64,000 nt of DNA from Paramacrobiotus metropolitanus (Eukaryota; Tardigrada; Eutardigrada; Parachela; Macrobiotidae): positions 62,001 through 126,000 of the forward strand of contig NW_026570257.1 in assembly GCF_019649055.1 (NCBI RefSeq), in the 5' to 3' direction. Shown here piece by piece: positions 8,431-17,565 of this stretch. How positions within the stretch are numbered: position 1 is the stretch's first letter; the number at the start of each line of letters is the position of its first letter. The position numbers were made by a program, and so were the translations under genes. The notes under the pieces are model-generated. The model was not told the origin of the DNA. It ran no database searches and saw nothing but the letters and a program-made list of their open reading frames with translations.

Positions 8431-9393
8431 AATCGACCGGAAGCTTATACGGTGGACTGCCAACAGTGCACGGATAACGCGACGCGAGACAACAACAGAT
8501 TGCCCTGCGCACTATGCATCGTATCTTTTACGAACGAACGAGTCACCGGCACCGGAGCGCAACACCGAGCTCAGGCGGCGGCACTTTACCTAAATGTTGT
8601 CGCTGGTAACCTGAGTGCATACCGGTATCTGGCCGGCAGAGAATACCTAATTAACCAATTGGAGTCACACGAACAGGATAACTTGGCCACAATCCAGCGG
8701 CAACGAACCCGCGATCCTGCATGGCAAGAAACTCGACCACCAGTCTTAACAAATAGACTGTTCGAGTATCGTCAGATGCTGGACCTGCAGCGTCAACTGG
8801 ACGACCAGAAGAAAATCAAGGAGGTTGATAGACAGATCGCCACAATGCGAGTCCATCCACCACCGACCGATTATGAACCGGAAATAAAGATTCGGGTACA
8901 GACACCCACACAGGGTCTCCCAACAGCCGGAGAGTTGATCCCCACAATACGCGATGTCTTCGTCGGAGATCCAAACAGACCGATGACAGGCGCATCTATA
9001 ACAATGATGATGAATATGCCGGACGGAACTCAACAGCCAGTTACTTTTACACCGGCAACTCAGGAACAGTTGATGGCAGTCCCACACAGGGCAACGCCAG
9101 TAGTCACACAGGCTCGTCCAACTGTTTCTCAGCATATTCCTCAATCTGGAACTCATGGAAATCGCAATCAACCGGCAGCTCAACAACAGCAGCGCCGGCC
9201 GAGTAAGAACCTCGCGGGACATGACCTTCGACATAGGATCGGTCCGGTCGATCTTCGAGACAGAATCGAAGAGCAACGAGACAGAATCGAAGAGCATTCG
9301 ACAAACCGGAAAAGAGCCAACCAGAGCTCCACCAGGAAAACGGACTGGATCTGGAGAAACGGGAATCGGACTTACGGTCGACTTAACAAATAA
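8431..9393 (+). CDS. Unidentified ORF with N-terminal CxxC pairs, segment 6
   Basis: Open from the codon after the stop/acceptor at 8428-8430 to 9393. There is no ATG near its 5' end, which fits an internal exon better than an independent gene. The first 40 residues contain two CxxC pairs about 13 residues apart, which could bind one zinc ion. A coiled-coil-like, Gln/Arg-rich stretch and a Pro/Thr-rich linker follow. No known family recognised. The final third, from about 9200, looks like the wrong frame, and the overlapping segment 7 reads better there. Hairpins 8741-8760 and 8901-8919 fall within it. Confidence 0.45.
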   Translation, partial: NRPEAYTVDCQQCTDNATRDNNRLPCALCIVSFTNERVTGTGAQHRAQAAALYLNVVAGNLSAYRYLAGREYLINQLESHEQDNLATIQRQRTRDPAWQETRPPVLTNRLFEYRQMLDLQRQLDDQKKIKEVDRQIATMRVHPPPTDYEPEIKIRVQTPTQGLPTAGELIPTIRDVFVGDPNRPMTGASITMMMNMPDGTQQPVTFTPATQEQLMAVPHRATPVVTQARPTVSQHIPQSGTHGNRNQPAAQQQQRRPSKNLAGHDLRHRIGPVDLRDRIEEQRDRIEEHSTNRKRANQSSTRKTDWIWRNGNRTYGRLNK

Positions 9394-10717
9394 GTCGAAA
9401 CGCAATTTTGTCCCTCCCGAACCGCAACCGGAAGCTCAACAAGTGGAACCGGCGGCTGAAGTCCAAGCTGAACCAGCAGCTCAACAAGAGCAAATGGACG
9501 TCGACGTAGCCGACCAGATGGCACAATTGCCACAAGTGGAAGCGCCGATCCGAGAAGACCCTCGCTACGATCGAGCTCGACAACAGGGAATCGAGGTCGT
9601 CATGCTGCACCCCACTGAACGGACGAACCACATTATGAATGTTATGAATTACGAGGAACGGAATCGACCACAGATTTGGCGGATGGTAGAAAACCTTCGT
9701 CAATTCCTCGTCCGATCTGGATATCAGACGCTGTTCGAGCAGCATCAGTGGCGATCCGACTTCAACATGAACGCGCACACAGCGCCGAATGTTGAACACC
9801 CATACACCAGATCGAACGCGTTACCATCGATGACCGACCCGGTCCTGCTGAATGTACCACTTTACAGTCCGGACGGAACGCGTGCGAGCCAACTAGGAGC
9901 TCGGGAATACTCCCATGACGAGTTGGAGAGCATTGCCCAGTTCGTCATAACGGACGCCCATCCAGCCTTCGTAATCACCGCAGCTCGGGCAGCACTGGAC
10001 TTAACCCAGCATCTCCCGGGAGGGGAGATCGATATGGCCCAGGATGGAGTCGCGGCATTCCTGCGATTCATTTTCGCAGCACGGCTTAGCAATTATTTCT
10101 GCAATTACACCTTGTACGGACTGTACCAAAACGAAATGATACCAGCGGCCTTGGAAACCATCGTAGCCCAACTTGACACGCCAATGAGAAGTGTTATCCT
10201 CGCCGTCTGGATGCGCGACTTGCTGTACACCCACGAACGGTATGCGACAAAGTATGCCTTTCGTGAGGATCACGTAGATCCCAGCGACGACGCAACTCGA
10301 TTCATCAGCTGGTACCGCGAGAAGAAGACTTTGCCTAGCGGATTTAACTCGTCGCCTTACGAACCTTGGATGTCGGACGACATAGCACCCGGCGCACGAC
10401 CATACGCGCTGAGGCTCCGTAAACAAGCGGCCAGGGAATCGAGGAAGGGCAGAGCGGATCGCTCCGGTCAAGAAACGGACGAGACCGACGAGACGTCTCA
10501 ACGAGTGGCCGGCAACTTACAGACCAAGGATCAAACATCCGGCCACATGACCGACCTCGCCCGGACGACGAAGAGGATGAAGATTACTTCGGCGGCGACA
10601 AACCCGTCGAAGTCCCACTCAGCTAAGATCGAGTTCCCACATTGGAACTCGATCCCCCACTTGGAACAACTAAGGGGACTCAACGCCGAGAAACGGCACG
10701 GTCGAGAATCGACCTGA
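9155..10717 (+). CDS. Unidentified ORF with large helical domain (capsid-like size), segment 7
   Basis: ATG at 9155, TGA at 10715-10717, 520 codons. Residues 1-130 are disordered, with an exact repeat of 19 bases at DNA level (around 9255-9295) and a Pro/Gln/Ala/Glu-rich stretch. Residues about 130-420 form one globular, mainly helical domain with many Trp, Tyr and His residues, of a size seen in Gag or nucleocapsid proteins. I see no zinc knuckle and cannot claim homology. The tail is basic and ends inside the AGAAA hairpin array. Hairpins 9773-9785 and 10627-10654 (11-bp perfect stem) lie in the coding sequence. This is the last ORF of the unit. Confidence 0.6.
   Translation: MEIAINRQLNNSSAGRVRTSRDMTFDIGSVRSIFETESKSNETESKSIRQTGKEPTRAPPGKRTGSGETGIGLTVDLTNKSKRNFVPPEPQPEAQQVEPAAEVQAEPAAQQEQMDVDVADQMAQLPQVEAPIREDPRYDRARQQGIEVVMLHPTERTNHIMNVMNYEERNRPQIWRMVENLRQFLVRSGYQTLFEQHQWRSDFNMNAHTAPNVEHPYTRSNALPSMTDPVLLNVPLYSPDGTRASQLGAREYSHDELESIAQFVITDAHPAFVITAARAALDLTQHLPGGEIDMAQDGVAAFLRFIFAARLSNYFCNYTLYGLYQNEMIPAALETIVAQLDTPMRSVILAVWMRDLLYTHERYATKYAFREDHVDPSDDATRFISWYREKKTLPSGFNSSPYEPWMSDDIAPGARPYALRLRKQAARESRKGRADRSGQETDETDETSQRVAGNLQTKDQTSGHMTDLARTTKRMKITSAATNPSKSHSAKIEFPHWNSIPHLEQLRGLNAEKRHGREST
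10627..10654 (+). other. Longest perfect hairpin of the CACATT-loop group
   Basis: Stem 10627-10637 pairs without mismatch with 10644-10654 (11 bp); the loop 10638-10643 is CACATT. It lies in the last codons of segment 7, about 30 bases before the AGAAA array. Confidence 0.8.
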
Positions 10718-10761
10718 CTGAGAAACAGTCTAGCTGAGAAACAGCACCGTTGAGAAACGAC
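10685..10761 (+). repeat. Tandem array of five hairpins with loop AGAAA/AGAAT
   Basis: Five consecutive hairpins, each with a stem of four or five bp: GCCG/CGGC (10685-10697), GGTCG/CGACC (10700-10714), GACTG/CAGTC (10716-10730), GCTG/CAGC (10733-10745) and GTTG/CGAC (10749-10761, one G-T pair). Loops are AGAAA except the second (AGAAT). The stems change in a compensated way while the loop is kept. The array spans the end of the last ORF, with the stop at 10715, and its 3' flank. A related single hairpin with loop AGAAA is at 8393-8412. I know of no RNA family with this layout. Confidence 0.8.
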
Positions 10762-13430
10762 TTTGGAAGGGACACTTTTCTTTCGTTTTTTCACAGGAAC
10801 CGATTAAACATGTATGCCGCGGATGTCGACAACGACTTTGCCAGAGAGCTGACTACACAAGTTAGCCGGATTCTTCGGTTTGACCCGGACACGGGTGGTT
10901 AGACCTGACAAGCCGGCTTTTTCCACCGTTCCGGTACGTCTTCCGAGGAATCCCCTGGAATGAACTGAGCAAACCGACCTCAGTTCCCCAGCATGGCATG
11001 AACAGATCGTGAACCACGTCTGCTAACATAGCAGATCGCAACCACGTTCTCCGACCATCGGAGCCAACAGAAGCCTCAATCCGCGCTACATGGAACGAAG
11101 ATACTCCGGCCAACCGACGGGCATGAACCGAGAGGATTACGCTAACATGGCGCTGAATACGTCGCTGCGTGTTCACCGCCATGTTTGCCGAGCACCCGTG
11201 GCCAACTACGGAACCGGGTAGCCGAGCAGCCTTCACCAGTGTAAACAGCGGACATCCTCGGCCGAGTCGCCAACAGTGCAGGAAAACTCGGATCTGACTA
11301 TATGTACTCGAGCCGACCACAAAGGTCGACTTTGTACTTTGCCCATAACTTGAAGACATTACGGACATAGCAGCAGGCTGACCACACAGGTCGGTTGCGC
11401 AAGCCGACCACACAGGTCGGCTTTGGAAATCGAAACGGCCAAAACAGTAGCCGACCAAGAAGAATGGACGGAAGCTGGCAGTAGTCACGTGGTAACTTCA
11501 CCGGATTCTCCGTTTGAACCCAGATCTACAGGAACTCAACTAGGAACCTGTACCCGGAGTCCAACCGCAGTCTCCCCCGGACGATATCGGGTAAACCAGC
11601 CGATTCACCGGTGACCACGACTACGCGCGTCTCGAACGTGCAGCCATTCCCTGAAGAGGAACAGCGACGGTGATTTGGCCGCCACTCCAATGACTCCGCC
11701 GCGACCTGCTTCCCCATGTCTTCTATGGAACATCCTAGGCAGACCGGATTAGAATACCCGACCTGCACCCCTTCAACAAACTCCGCTGGCGACGACCGCC
11801 TGCCCGCAACAGTAACGGTCAGTCGGCCTTCGTCAGCGGCAAGAAAAAATCTCCCCGTGGACGTGAGGTGTCTACCCCCAACAGAACGGCTAGGCGTCTC
11901 AGGTTCGCGGCAAAAAGATGATGGAAGAATCGGATCTGACGACCTCAGGGACTTGCATGTGCATGAAGCTTGAAACCAAAGAGCTCGACTCGGCAACCAG
12001 GGCCACAAAGACCCTTAACGTTGTAAGCGAGCACACTTGCATGACGGAGTCACTCGGCCAACAGATGCCAGAAGAAATTGTGACCGCGCGGGACTCGGCC
12101 GCCCGGAGGCATGACCAGCTAACAGTAGCTCGGATCCGACCCAGAGTTCTTGTCAGGAATCACAGAAGGAACGGAGTTGTGCTGCCGAACATCCTTCTGC
12201 CAGTCAAACACTGACCGAAGGATGTCCGAACAACGGAGACCCGGTCAACTGTAGCCGGACGCACAGAACTCCTAGGAGTAGGTCGACTTGATGAACGCCG
12301 ACTAGCCCCACATTGGGCGTGACGGTACAAGTCTTCCCAACCGACCTCAAATCGAAGATCGGAAGTGACCCAACGGAGGTCGGCAGCACACGGTAACAAG
12401 TCGGAAGGGAGCGATCAGAAGAAGTCGGAAATCGACTTCCCGGCGGAACAATTCAGCTTTTTGACGGGTGAACACAAAGTTCATCTGACCTCGGGGAAGT
12501 CGGACATAACCGACCTTAGATGAAGTAATAACCGACCTCGAACGGAGGTCGGTAGTGGCCGAACAGAAGTCGGAAGGATGCGACAACAAGTCGGCAAAGG
12601 TATTTGGAAGTCGAGAACCGACCTTCTAACGGAAGAACCCACCTTTCGGACGGATGAACACACAGTTCATCCGACCTTCCGAAGCCGACCATAACCGACT
12701 ACAAGTCGGAAGTTGGAAACTCGGCCAACATGACGGGAAAGACTGATAGCTATCCGCGATGGACGAATTCGACTTAAAGGAACTTGTTTAGCCCTACATG
12801 GGCATGTTATTGCAGGTTCACCCTAGTCGACCACCGGCGGATAGGCTGACCGACCTTGACTACAGGTCGGATGGGATAGCCGACCTCGAATAGAAGTCGA
12901 CTTGACACTCCCATCGAAGGAACTCTATTTCCCACGGACCTCGAGCCAGTTCGACTCGGATAACTTCAAACCAGGCTCGTGGTAGCAGATTGAACGGTTG
13001 TAACCGACCACTTTTCGAACGGAACCGCTGTACATGACGACCACACAGGCCGCATGACTTACATACAGCTTTTTCCGACCTGAACTTTAGGAATTCGGAA
13101 CATAGCCGAATTTCCCCAGCCGCCGGTCGACTTACCGGTAGGCCGACCTTGGTCAAAACCGACCCTGGTTCTATTCCCCATTCAGAGAGGATGCCTCGGC
13201 ATTTGCAATTGCAACAGTGCCTCTCTATCCCTGACGGACGGATACGAGTCGGAAGTAAGTGTTTAACCGTGCTTATCCGACTTCGGTGAATGTAACCGGT
13301 TACGACGGGTAACTCGGGAACCGATGCCCCGGACCCAGCCCTACCGGATGAGAAGTTGACAGGAGACCCCGTGGAGACTCAACTGCCCCGTGGACGTCAT
13401 CCTAGTCGGAATAGGACCCCCGGACAGATT
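10762..13430 (+). ncRNA. Structured, ORF-poor 3' region of the T-poor unit
   Basis: No convincing ORF in 2.7 kb, although composition is the same as in the ORF region. It is full of complementary CCGAC/GTCGG words. Besides the ACANA hairpins (11311, 11375, 11401, 11999, 12305, 12466, 12651, 12791, 13033) there are others: a 9-bp stem with loop GAACG at about 12533-12555, a 7-bp stem at about 12851-12872, and a 10-bp stem pairing 13248-13253 and 13256-13259 with 13272-13281. At 13184-13227 a 7-bp outer stem encloses two smaller palindromes. An acceptor-like TTTTTTCACAG precedes about 10797. It looks like the long structured 3' non-coding part of one transcript. Confidence 0.5.
11311..11423 (+). 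repeat. Cluster of three ACANA hairpins
   Basis: Three family members within 113 bases: 11311-11331 (loop ACAAA, one mismatch), 11375-11397 (loop ACACA, with G-T pairs) and 11401-11423 (loop ACACA, nine perfect pairs 11401-11409/11415-11423). All contain CCGACC...GGTCG-type stems, so these three may be recent duplicates of each other, unlike most of the family. Confidence 0.75.
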
Positions 13431-14340
13431 TTTACATTTTTTTTTAGCATTTTTCCTAACAAACGGAATTGTATTTTTCTAGTTCGATCTCTTTAACAGA
13501 TCTGTTTTGTAACCCCTTTTGCTCACTGGAATTGTGATTAAACTTTATTTCATACTTTCTTTCGCGCTGCATAAGCTTTCATTACATTTTTCTTTCACAT
13601 TGTTCTCCGCTGCCAACAGAAGCAAGAAGCCGACCAACAGAAGCATCACCGGTCCAACGAAACGCCTGAGCGGCTTCCGGATTTCTCGGCCGTGAGTGGT
13701 TTCCACTCATGGGTCTGGAAGTGAAGAAGGGACGGTCAACCAGACACCGGACTCCCATGTTAGAGGACGCGTACCAGCGACCCCACATTGGGTCCGACTG
13801 GAGAGTTGTGTACTGTGCGGTACAGTCGGAGCATCCTTCGCAGGAGCTCGGATTCCCGCCCAGAGGCATGTCAGAGGCCGACTGCGCCTGGTGCGTACTG
13901 CCACACTGGACGTACTTGCACTCATGCTTGCCGTTATCGCTTCTCTGCTGTACGTACGTGCTGCACTGCACTCACATCCGCTGAAGCGGATATACGCAGC
14001 GCACACTGAGCATACTTGCTCTCTCGTTCCTCTCTCGCAGTATGACTCAGCGTTCATACGCTCGCGTTGGATTGAGTCCAGTCTGCGCATCATCACACAG
14101 CTGATGGCTCACAGCGTGCTTGCCGCCAGTTGCTTCTTTCACGCGATCAGACGCTCAAGAACCCCTTGGCAATCACTTGCCATTAGCCATCAGTGCTTTG
14201 TTCTTGCTTTCCTGCTATCACGCAGTACTTGTTCCCCCTTTATTTGTACAATAAAGATCACTCGTTATCTCCTCGTGCTTGTCTGGTACAAAACAATAGC
14301 TACGTACGGATATAGGCCTCTGTTTAAAGTAGTAAGTAGT
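13431..14340 (+). other. Probable 3' end of the T-poor unit, LTR- or terminator-like
   Basis: Composition switches to T-rich at about 13431, then back to mixed GC at 13600-13860, where the last hairpin (13779-13794, loop CACATT) lies. An AATAAA is at about 14250, followed by a GT-rich stretch, as in R-U5 of an LTR or a normal poly(A) site. An LTR beginning TGTT near 13600 and ending near 14290 is possible. The partner copy would be outside the window, so this cannot be tested here. The ORFs in this stretch look like chance readings. Confidence 0.35.
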
Positions 14341-15641
14341 AACTGATTTGCAGCGGGAACATCGTATTAGCATGGAAATATTCATTTCTATGTACTGTAT
14401 GTCTTTCCATTTTCTCGTTCTATGAAAAAGCTGCTAAGATTATCCCATGTTTTTCCATATTGATGGACTACCGATGCACCGACAGCGTATGTGATTGTTT
14501 GGTATATTATATTTTAAAACTTTATTATCCCCTTGTGGCATATTTGTCGGCATTAAGCGGTTGCTGATACGGTGCGAAATGCGAACACAGTCAGAGCAAT
14601 CTAAGTTGTGGCTGAACGTTACGCTTACCATTAGCCATAGCAACAACCTACGCACCAATTCCGGCCGGCCCTTTTATAAAGGGACTTCTTATCGCCTTCT
14701 TAAGTGCATCTTATTTCGTATCAGATGCTCACTAAAACATCCGTTCACCGTGCACGCGATTTTTGGATCCTGGGATCCAGTATGGTGCGAAAACAGCTGA
14801 CTCTCTGGGCGGCTGTTGAGGTTTCTAATGTGCCGGCTTGGCCGAAAGTGCACAGAACAGCTGAGAATCTTACTTTACGGTACAGATTGTGCACTTTCGA
14901 CACTCTCCGCCTGTTCCCGTTTTCTTTTAAACGATGCGTTAACGTTATACATAGTAGCACCAGCAAAAACTCGAAAGGAGAATAGTCAAATAGTAGCAAA
15001 TACCGTGTAGGACGAGTCGGGTGATAAATTTTAAAACTAAATAACATGAAACTACTGAGAAAAAGAGTTACAGTACTATTTGTGAGTTACAACGCACGAG
15101 AAGGAAGTTGCACGCGGTACAATTTCGACGCCGGATAAACAGGTAAGTACTGTACGGAGTGCACAAATTTCACCAGTTTAATAACTACGACTATAATAAT
15201 TTAATAACGACTAGGCAAATAAGTAAAATTTTCACACCTTTCATACACTGAAGATTGAGGCAGGCTAAATGTTGGTGGATGGCGGTGCGGTAACATAGGA
15301 AGTTTGTAACGGCAAGTTGGCATCTGGCAATCGGCGGCATTCCGGCATTCACATCTAATAAACCATCTTGTCGTACTTGGCAGCAAGACCTTCGGATTTG
15401 GTACTTCGTTTTTGCCGGCAGGGAAAGCTAAACGATGAAAGTTTACTCAGAAAATTTCGGCACATGACGCTCGATCAAATCGTCTATGGCTTTCAAGTGA
15501 TTTTACGCCGTGCGATCGTTAACAGCGCTGGAGAAAAGGTGTTGGCTGTGCGATTTTAGAAAGAACTTCAAAAGCACTGAAAGTAATGACAGATTTTTAC
15601 AATCCCTATTTTATTTTACAAAAGAAGTGGTTTTCTGATAG
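14341..15641. other. Intergenic DNA, nothing assignable
   Basis: AT-rich sequence with stops in all frames; ORFs under 105 codons show no recognisable domain or codon bias. No RNA gene recognised. Confidence 0.5.
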
Positions 15642-15947
15642 CTATAACGCCCTAGGGCAGGTACCTGAAGAGGGAACGTAGGCGATCCAGTGGGCGTCTT
15701 GGTGATCTTCCGGCCACGAGTAGCACTCGATAAGATTTTTAGCGCCAATAGTTAATCTCCTTATGGTATCTGTCGTATCCACAAAAGTTTCTTCTTGCCC
15801 GTTTTTGAGGATACACCACCGCGAAATTTCCAGGAACAAAAGCGTTATCCTGTTATCTTGCACCTGTACGAAGAATCGCTCCGCTCCCCGAATCACGCGT
15901 GACACACAATATCCGGCTCCGAGGAGGACCAAGCTCATAAACCTCAT
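15642..15947 (-). CDS. Candidate small secreted protein, 101 residues
   Basis: Minus-strand ORF with ATG at 15947 and an early stop at 15642. The first 16 or so residues (Met-Arg-Phe then a Leu/Val/Gly-rich core) look like a short signal peptide. The remainder has balanced composition with four Cys (positions about 14, 45, 75 and 97), Trp residues and no low complexity, which is less random than other short ORFs around. I do not recognise a family. It could be a terminal exon of a larger gene. The upstream minus-strand DNA (15948-16100) shows no obvious promoter. Confidence 0.35.
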   Translation of the reverse strand: MRFMSLVLLGAGYCVSRVIRGAERFFVQVQDNRITLLFLEISRWCILKNGQEETFVDTTDTIRRLTIGAKNLIECYSWPEDHQDAHWIAYVPSSGTCPRAL

Positions 15948-17154
15948 TATCTCATACTGTTCAATTTTTTATTCTTCTATTCGTAGAGGTTGATTTTTTC
16001 TCAATTTTTATGTACTTGTCGCAATAACAAACAGCATCGTTTGCCAAAGCGCGCTGTTTAAGAAGTGCCAGGATAAACACGTGTGTCTATGAGCTTACGA
16101 TGACTACTATCGCTGATTATTAATGAAAAGTTAGTTCGTTAGTTAGGTGACGGCATGACAATTGTCATAACAATGATTGAAGTCATTGAACTAACTCATA
16201 TTAATGCCGTGTGGGTTGCATTGTTCATTTATCAACCGCAGTTGTTGGTTGGACCATCCAAGCTTGGCTGTTACGTCAACAGATTACGGAACTGGTGTTT
16301 AGTTTAACACTTTAACCCGTAGCAGCTAATACATTAGACCGACTCAACCACAATCCTCCTCATATGCGCAGTTCCCTTTATGGCGCACTGCGAAATTCCT
16401 GTATTTAGTTACGTGCGAATCAACGTCTATGGCGGCTGAATAACCAATAGCGGTACCATAGCCGCTACCCGTACCAGTTTTATTGCGACAACCAGCAGCA
16501 GCGCAACTAAGATCACCAGTAGTGCTGCCGCTACTACCACGGGTCCACGAGAACCATTATCCGTATTAAACTAGGTTTTTTTCAGAATATTATAATTACC
16601 GTATGTAGTGTGTATTGGAAGTAAACGTGCATGCAAGTGCAGCGATGTATATTCTCTAGAATGTTATATTTCTCAAGCGATCTAACCGGGAGACACATTA
16701 GTCGTCGTAAATTTAGGGAAGTCTAACGTTTTTGCATAAAAAACTTAGTTTTACCGCTTCTGGCATCTGCCACCTTTTATCGCTTGCCAGAACGCGTAGT
16801 GGCAATTGCCACTGCCGGTGGCAGTTGCCAGTGGCAGGTGCCATTGCCACCTTTTATCCCCTGCCCTAGAAGCTAACATTGTCGTTGTAATGGCTTCCAT
16901 TGTTACGTAGTTGTTAGCTCTTGTTGCCCTGATGGCTGATCGTGCATGTATTATGTACATAACGGAACCTTTTCGGTTTGGTGGATCTACGTTATGTGTC
17001 CTTATGAAAAACTGTTAACTGCGTACCTTGCCAATTTATTCTCAGTTGTGCCAAGTTTGTTTGCTAGTTTTGGCCTGAGCCACTAAAAACTGTGACCCCT
17101 GTTGTTGCTACAACGAGAAATTTTTCGCAGTTATCGTGCTCGCGGCCATTTGCA
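15948..17154. other. Intergenic, with a TGCCAC/GTGGCA palindrome cluster
   Basis: No gene seen. At about 16755-16860 the words TGCCAC and GTGGCA alternate several times, giving nested inverted repeats, and two copies of CCACCTTTTATC lie near its ends. A GACAATTGTC palindrome lies near 16157. These look like remnants of short inverted-repeat elements. Confidence 0.4.
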
Positions 17155-17565
17155 ATGAACACACAAATGTATCCATTCCGAAGACCGAAAAGCGGGCCTT
17201 GGGAGTTTAACAACGGTACTACTGTAATCGTTAAACGCGACAACGGCAAACGGTGGTTGGGATGCATTCAGGATATTGATGGAGACGAAATGTTGATTGA
17301 TTTCGATTCCACCATCGCACCGGCTGGCTGGATCCATTCACGTCACATTTGGGGCTTTTGCGGTTTCGGGGATTACCAGGAGGAGTATGCAGCGGATAAG
17401 GTAATTAAAGAAAAAGGCAGTATTGCCGTCCAAGTGGCGCTACGCAGGGAAGTGAACGTATCGAAAAACAATATGGTACCCGAAAAAAGCAGGAAAGTGG
17501 GAAACCAATTAAAAACCTTCGCTTGCTGCAAAAAATTATTTGCAAAAAAATATTTGTCATTTTAA
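17155..17565 (+). CDS. Small protein with Tudor/Agenet-like beta domain
   Basis: ATG at 17155 (a second in-frame ATG four codons later), stop TAA at 17563. About 136 residues. Residues about 18-70 have a beta-barrel-like pattern: V-x-V-x-R-D-N-G, then RWLG, then D-I-D-G-D, then a Phe/Asp strand and a final W-I-H-S-R. This suggests a small ligand-binding barrel such as Tudor or Agenet. From memory, similar short proteins are numerous in tardigrades; I cannot verify this. The C-terminal third is basic with two Cys and no clear fold. A pyrimidine tract and CAG at about 17130 could be an acceptor, so upstream exons are possible. No neighbouring gene lies within 1 kb. Confidence 0.55.
   Translation: MNTQMYPFRRPKSGPWEFNNGTTVIVKRDNGKRWLGCIQDIDGDEMLIDFDSTIAPAGWIHSRHIWGFCGFGDYQEEYAADKVIKEKGSIAVQVALRREVNVSKNNMVPEKSRKVGNQLKTFACCKKLFAKKYLSF

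Larger units (their letters stand above)
249..13794 (+). repeat. Dispersed hairpin family with common loop ACANA (or CACATT) and unrelated stems
   Basis: At least 18 hairpins have loop ACANA and a stem of four or more consecutive pairs: 694-710, 739-753, 1352-1366, 2104-2118, 2746-2769, 3284-3300, 3566-3582, 3665-3686, 4161-4173, 5789-5803, 6862-6878, 8901-8919, 9773-9785, 11311-11331, 11375-11397, 11401-11423, 12466-12486 and 12651-12673. Eight more have one bulge or mismatch: 1192-1205, 1489-1517, 5697-5713, 8263-8280, 8310-8329, 8741-8760, 11999-12015 and 13033-13056. Loop variants are 901-915 (ACACG) and 12791-12803 (TACAT). Loop CACATT occurs at 249-262, 10627-10654, 12305-12318 and 13779-13794. 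All four bases occur at the variable loop position. The loop is nearly always closed by C-G. Stem sequences differ yet stay complementary, and all copies I saw point the same way. This indicates selection on RNA structure of the plus strand. Confidence 0.8.

Noticed and set aside
1-10717. Assignment of Region 1 to a known giant retroelement (for example Terminon-like) or to a DNA virus
   Set aside because: No reverse transcriptase, GIY-YIG, integrase, polymerase or packaging ATPase motif is visible in the window, so the class is left open.
111-10794. Many minus-strand ORFs opposite the Region 1 ORFs
   Set aside because: They follow from the scarcity of T (few TAA/TAG/TGA complements) in the plus strand and show no domains; the repeat structure of the plus-strand proteins is the real signal.
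13582-14346. Overlapping ORFs of up to 216 codons on both strands
   Set aside because: No start context, repeats or domains; they overlap each other in several frames inside the presumed 3' end of the unit.
16755-16860. Alternating TGCCAC/GTGGCA words considered as a CRISPR-like or regulatory array
   Set aside because: No constant spacing or unique spacers; it is a nested palindrome cluster in animal DNA.
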